Source of the DNA: Terriglobia bacterium
Lineage (GTDB): Bacteria > Acidobacteriota > Terriglobia > Bryobacterales > Bryobacteraceae
Assembly: GCA_020073445.1 (NCBI GenBank)
Contig: JAIQFE010000005.1
Location: forward strand, 1 to 64,000
Direction of reading: 5' to 3'
DNA length: 64,000 nt
The notes below the pieces were generated by a model that made no database searches, was not told where the DNA came from, and worked only from the letters and a program-made list of their open reading frames with translations. Made by a program: the position numbers and the translations under genes. Positions 33,421 to 40,846 of the stretch are shown one piece after another (position 1 is the stretch's first letter; every line of letters begins with the position of its first letter).

Positions 33421-35058
33421 ATGGCGAGTCAAAGACGGCGGTTAGCGCAAAAAGGCGTTTCATTGATTGTGGGCACGGCGTCCATGGTCCTGCTGATTCC
33501 CAGCGCCGGCTTATCCATCGACGCGGCGCTGCTCTACTACACCAAGGCCCGGCTGCAGGGTGCCGTCGACGGCGCCGCGCTGGGAGCGGCGCGAGCTTTG
33601 TCATTAGGCTCCACCACGAGTGCCCAGGCGACCAGTGCGAAGCAGAACGCCGTGAACTGGTTCTACGCCAACTTCCCAAGTACGCTGTGGGGCACCTCCA
33701 ATACCCAAATGGATCAGAGCATGGTCACTGTGCAAGACGACCCGAATAATCCGCATCTTCAGACAGTGGCGGTGTCCGCCAACACCACGGTGCCGACCAT
33801 CTTCATGCGGTGGTTCAACATGAACAGTACGCTTGTGGCCGCTACTGGCACGGCATCGCGCCGCGATACGGTGATGATGCTGGTCCTCGACCGGTCGTTT
33901 TCGATGAATCAAAGCGGCTCTTGCCCCGATTTAATCGCGTCCGCGAAGCTATTTACAGGCCAGTTTGAAGTCGGCCGCGACCGCATCGGCCTGGTGACCT
34001 TCAGCGACGGCGCTTACATCGCGAGTCCACCCACCACGGACTTTCGTAACGCGCTCGGATACAATGACGGCATCACCTCTGGTAGTGGCGCCATCGACAA
34101 TATTGTCTGCAACGGTGGAACGGGTACCGCAGGCGCGATTTCGCTCGGCTACAACGAGCTCTACAAACTGAACCAGCCGGGCGCGTTCAACGTTTTGTTA
34201 CTGGAGACCGACGGCTTACCTAACACGCTCACCATGAATTTCTGGGACAGCACCACGAGCACCTACGCCCTGGACACCAATTCGAGTTGCCAGGACAACA
34301 GCGGCAAAACCAAATCCGGTGGGGGATGGGCGAATGCGGCCGCCGCAAAGGACTGGCCCGGTTTAAACGGCCATGCAATGGGCCCGAACGGGTTCATCGC
34401 CGACATCCCTAAAGGTGCAATAGGCGCAATCTACTCCACCGATCCCACCTCAGTAAATGGAGTCACTGGCTCTTTCGGACTCATGGGCAACCCGTGGCAC
34501 ACCAGCTCCAATGAGGGCCTCTTCGGCAACGTTGAGTCCAGCGTCTCTGGCTGCGCCTTCGCTGGCTCCGGCAACTACAACAAGATCACTGACATAGGCA
34601 CGTGGCTGCCGGCCACGGATGTCTACGGAAATTCTGTGTTGCCAAGTACGAACCCGTACATTTCATCTGTCGCTATGACCAACGGACAGCTGATGTTCTC
34701 GAACACTCAGAACACCGCCTGGTTGAACTTCCACAAGGCTGCGGTGAATGCTACCGATAACGCCGCCTACCGCGCGCGTACGAATGGCCTGATTGCCGCA
34801 ACCGTGTTCGTTATCGGACTGGGTGGCAACACCACTGGCGTCGCGCCCATCGATCATACGCTGCTGCAACGTGTCGCCAACGATCCCGCGGCGGACGCAT
34901 TCAATACTCCGCCGAAGTACACATCCTGTGCCACGACCACGGGCTGCGTCAATTACACCGATCAGCCTCAGGGCACCTATATCTACTCCACGGATAAGAA
35001 CGAATTGAGGACGGCCTTCCTCCGCCTCTCTTCGCAGATTCTGCGCTTGAGCAAGTAG
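33421..35058 (+). CDS. TadG-like protein with von Willebrand A domain
   Basis: The 545 residues start with a basic N-terminus and a TM helix (GVSLIVGTASMVLLIPSAG). The TadG hallmark DGAALGAARAL follows (around residue 45-55). A VWA domain begins at about residue 140 with the MIDAS motif DRSFSMN (D-x-S-x-S) and LVTFSDGAY, and ends near the C-terminus with VFVIGLGGN. TadG proteins are the membrane-tethered adhesin-like partner of Flp pili. The ribosome-binding site is GGAGCA 7 bases before the ATG. It is the third Tad gene in a row and is followed 6 bases later by the thioredoxin-like gene. Confidence 0.85.
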   Translation: MASQRRRLAQKGVSLIVGTASMVLLIPSAGLSIDAALLYYTKARLQGAVDGAALGAARALSLGSTTSAQATSAKQNAVNWFYANFPSTLWGTSNTQMDQSMVTVQDDPNNPHLQTVAVSANTTVPTIFMRWFNMNSTLVAATGTASRRDTVMMLVLDRSFSMNQSGSCPDLIASAKLFTGQFEVGRDRIGLVTFSDGAYIASPPTTDFRNALGYNDGITSGSGAIDNIVCNGGTGTAGAISLGYNELYKLNQPGAFNVLLLETDGLPNTLTMNFWDSTTSTYALDTNSSCQDNSGKTKSGGGWANAAAAKDWPGLNGHAMGPNGFIADIPKGAIGAIYSTDPTSVNGVTGSFGLMGNPWHTSSNEGLFGNVESSVSGCAFAGSGNYNKITDIGTWLPATDVYGNSVLPSTNPYISSVAMTNGQLMFSNTQNTAWLNFHKAAVNATDNAAYRARTNGLIAATVFVIGLGGNTTGVAPIDHTLLQRVANDPAADAFNTPPKYTSCATTTGCVNYTDQPQGTYIYSTDKNELRTAFLRLSSQILRLSK

Positions 35059-35064
35059 CCGCCG

Positions 35065-35847
35065 ATGATACACGTATACGTATTTCTCTTGCTCGGATGG
35101 TTTCAGCCGCCTCCGCAAGGGGAGGCGCTCCGTTCGGGCTGCTCTGGCGATGACCGCCAGCTGGGCTTGGTGGGCGTTGAGGATCAGGTAGACGTAACGC
35201 AGGCTCTGGCGGGAGGCCCGCAGACTTGCTACAGAGTCACGGTGAGGCGGGCCGGCCAGGACGTGACGCAGGGCGTTACAGGATACGTGCTGGGCGAAAC
35301 TCATCCGGCCATCGAGGCGTTCGTTCGCCACCGGCAGGAAATTGGCGCGGCGTCGCTTGAAGCTCAGGCCCGGTTGCTGGCCGCGCCACCCAAGCCGGCC
35401 GCGAGCGACAAGAATCCGTCTCCAGCCCCGGCTCCAGAAAACCTCCCGGTGTTTGAATCCTTCTCGGGGCGCGGCATGGATGGCAAGGTAATAGGCCTTG
35501 ACCGGATGCAGAGCAAGATCATTCTCGTGACTTTCTGGGCGCCGAAAGGCGCCTCGTTCGGACAACTGACGTCCGGAATAACCGTGGCTCAGCGTTTCAA
35601 TCGATCGGACGTGTCGGCTATCTTCATCAGCACCGATCCCAACCCCGAACATATTCAAGACGCGTTTGAAGATTTACTACCTGGATGGCCCCTAATGGGG
35701 GATACCCGCGGACTGGCGAGGCGTTATCACGTTGACCCTAATAAAGGAGCGACCTTTATTCTCGACGCTTCCCACCGAATCGTTGCAACCGGGCTTACGG
35801 GTAAGGCGCTCGAGAACAAGATTCAGGAACTGCTGGCCTCACACTAA
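35065..35847 (+). CDS. Secreted thioredoxin-fold protein lacking the CxxC motif
   Basis: The gene starts 6 bases after the TadG stop and encodes 260 residues. A short hydrophobic leader ([13 protein letters not shown]) precedes a domain with two cysteines and a Pro/Ala-rich linker. The C-terminal part (about 125-255) is a TlpA-like thioredoxin fold: [69 protein letters not shown]. At the redox site the usual WCxxC is replaced by WAPKGAS, so it cannot do dithiol exchange. A structural or chaperone role for the Tad system is possible. Confidence 0.68.
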   Translation: MIHVYVFLLLGWFQPPPQGEALRSGCSGDDRQLGLVGVEDQVDVTQALAGGPQTCYRVTVRRAGQDVTQGVTGYVLGETHPAIEAFVRHRQEIGAASLEAQARLLAAPPKPAASDKNPSPAPAPENLPVFESFSGRGMDGKVIGLDRMQSKIILVTFWAPKGASFGQLTSGITVAQRFNRSDVSAIFISTDPNPEHIQDAFEDLLPGWPLMGDTRGLARRYHVDPNKGATFILDASHRIVATGLTGKALENKIQELLASH

Positions 35848-35859
35848 TGGGCGAGGAGC

Positions 35860-37074
35860 TCAGACTCGTTCTAGCGCCACCGCCATCCCCTGGCCGACTC
35901 CCACGCACATAGCGGCGATGGCCCGGCGCGCGCCCGTCCGCGACAAATTCATGGCGGCGGTAAGTATCAGCCGCCCTCCGCTCATCCCCAGCGGATGGCC
36001 GAGAGCAATCGCGCCCCCGTTGGGGTTCACCTTTTCGCTGTCGTCCGGTAGGCCGAATGCGCGGGTGCAGGCCAGCGCCTGCGCGGCAAAGGCTTCGTTC
36101 AGCTCCAGAAAGTCGACGTCGTCCATCTTGAGGTTCAGGCGCGCCAGCAGTTTCTGGACCGCCGGAATGGGCCCGATCCCCATATAGTTCGGATCGACGC
36201 CGGCGGCCGCTGCTCCTACGAATCGCGCGACCGGCGTCAGACCGAATTTTGCGGCAGCTTGTTCGGAGGCGACGAACATCGCCACCGCGCCATCATTGAT
36301 TCCCGATGCGTTGCCCGCCGTCACCGTGCCGCCTTTGCGAAACGGCGTGGGCAGTTTGGCGAGGCCCTCGAGCGTTGTATCGGCGCGAGGATGTTCGTCG
36401 TCACGTATCACGGCCGCCGGGGCGGCCGACCCTTTCTTGCCTGGGATGGTCACCGGCTCGATTTCTTCGGCGAACACCCCCGCAGCTTTGGCCTTCGCGG
36501 CCTTTTGTTGCGAGGCCAGCGCGAAACGATCCTGCGAAGCGCGATCGACGTTGTACTTTTCGGCGACGTTTTCCGCGGTCTCGGCCATCGAAATGGTGCC
36601 GTACTTCTCCTCCATCAAGGGGTTCACGAAGCGCCAGCCGAGCGTGGTATCGAAAATCTGCGGATCGCGCGGGAACGCCGCAGAGGGCTTGGGCATCACC
36701 CAGGGCGAGCGGCTCATACTTTCGACGCCACCGGCAATCGCCAGCGACATTTCGCCCGTGCCAATCCCGCGAGCGGCTACCGCTACCGCCTCCATGCTCG
36801 AAGCGCACAGGCGGTTTACCGTGACGCCCGGAACGCTCATGGGCAGATCCGCCAACAGCAACGCCATGCGAGCGACATTGCGATTGTCCTCGCCGGCCTG
36901 GGTCACGCAGCCATAGTAGACCTCGTCAATAGATTCCCAATCGCTCTTCGCAAACCGCCGTTTGAGCGTGATAAGCGGATGCGCGGCCAGATCGTCGGTG
37001 CGGACTGTCGCCAGCGCTCCGCCATAGCGCCCGATGGGCGTACGGACACCTTCGCAAATGTAGGCTGTGGGCAT
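35860..37074 (-). CDS. Thiolase, 3-oxoadipyl-CoA thiolase type (PcaF-like)
   Basis: The 404 residues are thiolase throughout: active-site Cys90 in NRLCASS, then [53 protein letters not shown], the His in [13 protein letters not shown], and a second cysteine in [25 protein letters not shown] is especially like PcaF. The enzyme cleaves 3-oxoadipyl-CoA to succinyl-CoA and acetyl-CoA, the end of the aromatic pathway whose earlier steps lie at 25612-31309. A general acetoacetyl-CoA thiolase cannot be excluded. It is convergent to the Tad cassette and followed 11 bases upstream by the YihY gene on the same strand. Confidence 0.82.
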   Translation of the reverse strand: MPTAYICEGVRTPIGRYGGALATVRTDDLAAHPLITLKRRFAKSDWESIDEVYYGCVTQAGEDNRNVARMALLLADLPMSVPGVTVNRLCASSMEAVAVAARGIGTGEMSLAIAGGVESMSRSPWVMPKPSAAFPRDPQIFDTTLGWRFVNPLMEEKYGTISMAETAENVAEKYNVDRASQDRFALASQQKAAKAKAAGVFAEEIEPVTIPGKKGSAAPAAVIRDDEHPRADTTLEGLAKLPTPFRKGGTVTAGNASGINDGAVAMFVASEQAAAKFGLTPVARFVGAAAAGVDPNYMGIGPIPAVQKLLARLNLKMDDVDFLELNEAFAAQALACTRAFGLPDDSEKVNPNGGAIALGHPLGMSGGRLILTAAMNLSRTGARRAIAAMCVGVGQGMAVALERV

Positions 37075-37085
37075 GTGCTTCTATT

Positions 37086-37976
37086 TTACGAGGTGGGGTT
37101 GGGCAGAGAAGCAGCGCGAGCTCTCCGAGCCACCGCATAGACTTCGCTGAACTCCGCGCCGAACAGGAAAATCTGCGCTGAGTAATACACCCACAGCAGG
37201 AATATCACGACGGATCCGGCCGCCCCAAACGGAGTGCTGGTGGTGGTGTGCCTCAGATATAGTCCGATCAGGGCTTTTCCAGTCGAAAACAGCAGCGCGG
37301 TAATCGCCGCCCCGGTCCACACATCGCGCCAAGCCACCCAGGTGTCAGGCAGGACGCGATAGAGCAATGCGAACAATACCGTTACCAAAATGAGTGAGGC
37401 CAGGAAATTGGCGGCTTGTAACAGGAACTCCGTCGCGGGCAGGGACTGCGGCATCAGCTTGCCGGCCGCGGCGGTGATGGCGTCGGTTAGCAGTGAGACC
37501 AGAAGCAGCACTCCTACGATCATCACTGCTAGAAAGGACACCAGCCGCTTGACGAAGAACTGCTTGATATAGCCGCGCTCGGTCGGGGGGACCTCCCAAA
37601 TCAGGTTCAGGGCGTCCTGTAGCGCGCCGAAGGCGACAGTGGCGCCGTAAGCCAGAGACAATACCCCGGCGATGGTCGCAACCGAACCCCCGCTGCCCCC
37701 ACGATCCAATACTTCGCCGATGAAGTGAGCTCCGCCGGAGCCGAGCATCTGGTCGGACCAGGCGATCACCTCGCCGCGCGCCGCCCGTCGGCCGATGACC
37801 ATTCCGGCCGCGGCCACCACGAAATAGAGCGCGGGCGCTAACGACAACAGTGCATAAAAGGCGAGGGCAGCCGAGAGCAGAGACGTATTGTGCTTTATGC
37901 ACCGTTCGAAGGTGTCCCGGAACAACCCGGCCGCGGTGCGAAGTTTTCGCGACAATCTATGACCATCATGGCGCAA
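37086..37976 (-). CDS. YihY/BrkB-family inner-membrane protein
   Basis: The 296 residues have six hydrophobic segments and the family start KHNTSLLSAALAFYALLSLA. Other landmarks are PTERGYIKQFFVKRLVSFLA, VLPDTWVAWRDVWTGAAITA and VVIFLLWVYYSAQIFLFGAE. This is PF03631 (formerly misnamed ribonuclease BN). Members have been linked to envelope or lipid transport, but the role is unsettled. It lies 11 bases upstream of the thiolase on the same strand. Upstream is the 149-base spacer with the REP-like inverted pair. Confidence 0.87.
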   Translation of the reverse strand: MRHDGHRLSRKLRTAAGLFRDTFERCIKHNTSLLSAALAFYALLSLAPALYFVVAAAGMVIGRRAARGEVIAWSDQMLGSGGAHFIGEVLDRGGSGGSVATIAGVLSLAYGATVAFGALQDALNLIWEVPPTERGYIKQFFVKRLVSFLAVMIVGVLLLVSLLTDAITAAAGKLMPQSLPATEFLLQAANFLASLILVTVLFALLYRVLPDTWVAWRDVWTGAAITALLFSTGKALIGLYLRHTTTSTPFGAAGSVVIFLLWVYYSAQIFLFGAEFSEVYAVARRARAASLPNPTS

Positions 37977-38019
37977 ACTAGGGACTGCCTACGAATTTCC
38001 GCGACCGCAAGCCGGAGAT

Positions 38020-38097
38020 GGGGACAGGCTACTCTGTCCCCTCGAGTAACCCTGTGACTTCGTGCACGAGCCCGGGAGTGGACAGAGCTGCCTGTCC
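38020..38097. repeat. REPIN-like inverted pair of GGGGACAG palindromes
   Basis: Unit A (38020-38041) is GGGGACAG, GCTACT, CTGTCCCC, a perfect 8-base stem. Unit B (38080-38097) is GGACAG, AGCTGC, CTGTCC. Read on the other strand, unit B nearly repeats unit A (core GGGGACAGGC, then CTCTGTCC). The two palindromes are in inverted orientation 38 bases apart, the arrangement of a REPIN. The element sits in the spacer between the YihY and amidohydrolase genes. Confidence 0.65.
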
Positions 38098-38125
38098 CCC
38101 GTTATTCCGCCCGACCCTTCCCTGG

Positions 38126-38971
38126 TTATGCAAACCCAAACAAGCGCACCGCGTTTTCCTTCAGAATAAGGGGCCGAACTTCATCTTTAATGTTGATTGC
38201 AGCAAAGTCCGCCATCCAGCGATCCGGCGTAATCAGCGGATAATCCGAGCCAAACAGCATTTTCTTCTTGAGCAGGGTATTGGCGTACTGGATCAGCACC
38301 GGCGAGAAGTATTTCGGAGACCATCCCGAGAGATCGATATACACCTGCGGTTTGTGCAGGCAAACCGAAATCGCCTCGTCCTGCCAGGGGAACGAGGGAT
38401 GCGCCAGGATGATCGGCATGTCCGGGAAATCCACCGCCACGTCGTCCATGTCCATCGGATTGCCGTACTTCAAGCGAACTCCGCCGCCGCCCGGCATGTT
38501 GGTGCCGATCCCGCTGTGTCCGGTGTGAAAGATCACCGGCAGCTTGGCTTCGGCCACCACTTCGTAAAACGGGTAGGCGGCCTTGTCATTGGCGTGGAAC
38601 TGCTGCAACGGAGGATGCAGCTTGAACCCGCGAATTCCGCCCGCTTTGATCAGCCGGCGCGCCTCGTCGACGGCGTCTTTCCCGCGCATGGGATTCACGC
38701 TGGCGAAGGCGATCATGAAGTCGCTGTTCTCCGCGGCGAAGGCAGCCACTTCTTCGTTGGGCACGGGCGGACGGCCTGTGAGTTTCTCATCCACCGAAAA
38801 CACCACGCATCCGATGTTGCGGGAACGGTAATACTCAGCCAGATCCTTGCGGCTGTAAGAAACCCCGCTGTTGCCGAAGTATTTGCGAGCGGCATCGCCG
38901 GCGGCGTTATCGGCAACTTCGGATTCCACGTGCACGTGCGTATCGATGGCTACCAGATTCTGGGTTTTCAC
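38126..38971 (-). CDS. Amidohydrolase-family protein (CouO/PhdC-like)
   Basis: A GTG start follows the ligase stop directly, with no gap. The 281 residues form an amidohydrolase-2 TIM barrel: DTHVHVES (metal ligands His-x-His), GFKLHPPLQQ, VIFHTGHSGIG, IILAHPSFPW (metal His), and GSDYPLITPDRW (metal Asp) near the end. In Rhodococcus and Corynebacterium hydroxycinnamate clusters, an amidohydrolase of this size (CouO/PhdC) hydrolyses the aryl beta-ketoacyl-CoA to the aryl carboxylate and acetyl-CoA. Its partners here, a feruloyl-CoA-type ligase and a hydratase/dehydrogenase, make the same role likely. A decarboxylase or hydratase function is possible for the wider family. Confidence 0.8.
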   Translation of the reverse strand: MKTQNLVAIDTHVHVESEVADNAAGDAARKYFGNSGVSYSRKDLAEYYRSRNIGCVVFSVDEKLTGRPPVPNEEVAAFAAENSDFMIAFASVNPMRGKDAVDEARRLIKAGGIRGFKLHPPLQQFHANDKAAYPFYEVVAEAKLPVIFHTGHSGIGTNMPGGGGVRLKYGNPMDMDDVAVDFPDMPIILAHPSFPWQDEAISVCLHKPQVYIDLSGWSPKYFSPVLIQYANTLLKKKMLFGSDYPLITPDRWMADFAAINIKDEVRPLILKENAVRLFGFA

Positions 38972-40846
38972 TTAAGCACCTTTCTGTGTGGCGGTCTGTA
39001 TAGCGGTTTGTATTGCGGTTTGTATTGCGGTTTGTATTGAGATGACGCGCGCCGAAGGACGCGGCGAATATAAATCCAGCACCAGCGCGGCCCGATTCTT
39101 CAGCACTGCGCCCTGATTGATGGACCCTTTGTCGGTGACCTCGTGGGCGTCGATCGCGGGCGGCTCGGGCATGAGAATCGCGCGGGCGATGCGGTTGGAG
39201 CTGCCGGTCGCATCCGCCGCGAGCTCGTTCAGCAAATCTTGAAACTTAGCGCGAACGGCGGGACTCACGACAATCTCCGCGGCGGACGCGGTGGCCGGAA
39301 GTTTCGCCAGTTCGCGGCAGGCATCCATTGCTGGAAACACCAGGATCGTAACGAAATCCCGATCGTGGCCCGCGATGACTGCATCGTGGGCGTACGGCGC
39401 GCAGTGGCTCAGAAACTTTCCGCGCATCGGCCCCGCGCTGACAAAAGTCCCCGTGGACAACTTGAAGTCCTCCACGATGCGCCCGTCGAATATGAACCCG
39501 CGCATGATGTCCTGGGGATCGACAAAGCGCAGGGCATCGCCGATGCGATAGAACCCTTCATCATCGAACGCCAGACGGGTCAGATCGGGCTGGCGCCAGT
39601 AGCCTGGAGTGACGCTGGGACTGCGCAGCCGGGCTTCCAGCTTGTCGCCGACGGGAACGAGCTTCAATTCCACGCCGGGCGCAGGCAGGCCGACTTCTCC
39701 GGCGCGGCGCAGGTCCTTTCCGGGAAACAACGCGGCGGGACCGGTCTCCGTCGACCCGAGACCGGTGAACATGATGATGCGTTCGCCGCAGGTTTCGACG
39801 GCGAGCCGGTCGAGTTCGTCCCACACCGGTTGCAGCAAGCCTGCGCCAGCGTAGTAGAACATTTTCACGCGGCTGAAGAAGCGCTCGCGGAAATCGCGGC
39901 GCTCCTGCAGGAACGGAATCAGCGCCTCGAACCCCTTGGGCACGTTCAGATACACGTTCGGACCGACGTCATGCAGGTTCCGGACAGAGGCTGCCATCCC
40001 CGCGGGCGTGGGACGGCCTTCGTCGATATAGAACGACCCGCCATTGTACAAAACGAACCCAACATCATGATTGCCGCCGAAGGTGTGGTTCCAGGGAAGC
40101 CAGTCGCAGATCACCGGCGGTTCATCGTCCACCCAGCCGAGCACGCTACGGACGATCTCCTGGTTGCTGGTGAGCATCCTTTGCGTGTTTTCGACGCCCT
40201 TGGGCGTGCCCGTGGAGCCCGATGTGAAAAGGATTTTCGCGACAGTATCGGGAGTGACCAGATCGTGCGCGCGATCCACATCGGCCGTGGCTGTCGTTCC
40301 AGCGAAGACCGAGTACGACGTGACGAGTTCTGCGTCACGCGGCATTACTGCTTCCAGGGCTTTCGCAAAAGGTGCGGCGCCGTTGACGAATACCAAGCCC
40401 GGGGTGAGCAAGTCGAAAATGTAGCGCAGCTTGCCGAAATCGGAGGATACCAGCGAGTATGCGGTCGAAATCGGCGCGTAAGGAATGCCCGCGTAATATG
40501 CCGCGAAACCGAGTATGGCATGCTCCAGATCGTTCCCGGAGAGAATCGCGATCGGGCGCTCCGAGGAAAGATTGCGATTCAGCAGCGCCTGAGCCACATT
40601 GCGAGCCTCCGAGCGAAATTGCGCGTAAGTCAGCGTACGCCAGTTCCCAGAGGCGTCTCTTTGGCCCATGAAGACGCGATCCGGAGTTTTCTGCGCCCAG
40701 TGGTCCAGCTTCTCCGTAAGTTTCGCCGGATAGTGCCCAAGCGGATGCACCGGGCGCACGTAGATCACTCCATTGGCGTCGCGCGTCATGGTGACATCGC
40801 GCGGTCCGAACCGAATGTCGCGCAAAGGAGTGGACGCCGCGGTCAT
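38972..40846 (-). CDS. Feruloyl-CoA synthase-like aryl-CoA ligase
   Basis: The ATG at 40846 overlaps the stop of the hydratase/dehydrogenase gene (ATGA). The 624 residues are an ANL-family ligase: AMP-binding FTSGSTGTPKGVENT, the feruloyl-type CDWLPWNHTFGGNH, LGSTETGPA, and FDGRIVEDFKLSTGTF. The W-x-P-WNHTFGGNHD motif is characteristic of feruloyl-CoA synthases. It activates ferulate, p-coumarate or a related acid with ATP and CoA. The C-terminus ends in an odd repeat (IQTAIQTAIQTAIQTA) encoded by 12-bp tandem repeats and not expected in the family. It forms the middle of a three-gene operon. Confidence 0.88.
   Translation of the reverse strand: MTAASTPLRDIRFGPRDVTMTRDANGVIYVRPVHPLGHYPAKLTEKLDHWAQKTPDRVFMGQRDASGNWRTLTYAQFRSEARNVAQALLNRNLSSERPIAILSGNDLEHAILGFAAYYAGIPYAPISTAYSLVSSDFGKLRYIFDLLTPGLVFVNGAAPFAKALEAVMPRDAELVTSYSVFAGTTATADVDRAHDLVTPDTVAKILFTSGSTGTPKGVENTQRMLTSNQEIVRSVLGWVDDEPPVICDWLPWNHTFGGNHDVGFVLYNGGSFYIDEGRPTPAGMAASVRNLHDVGPNVYLNVPKGFEALIPFLQERRDFRERFFSRVKMFYYAGAGLLQPVWDELDRLAVETCGERIIMFTGLGSTETGPAALFPGKDLRRAGEVGLPAPGVELKLVPVGDKLEARLRSPSVTPGYWRQPDLTRLAFDDEGFYRIGDALRFVDPQDIMRGFIFDGRIVEDFKLSTGTFVSAGPMRGKFLSHCAPYAHDAVIAGHDRDFVTILVFPAMDACRELAKLPATASAAEIVVSPAVRAKFQDLLNELAADATGSSNRIARAILMPEPPAIDAHEVTDKGSINQGAVLKNRAALVLDLYSPRPSARVISIQTAIQTAIQTAIQTATQKGA
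38991..39038. repeat. 12-bp tandem repeat at the 3' end of the ligase gene
   Basis: Four copies of a 12-base unit, GCGGTTTGTATT on the plus strand, lie at 38991-39002, 39003-39014, 39015-39026 and 39027-39038; the first copy differs at two bases. On the minus strand it encodes the repeated tetrapeptide IQTA just before the stop. The length, a multiple of three, keeps the frame, so copy number could vary without losing the gene. Confidence 0.9.
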
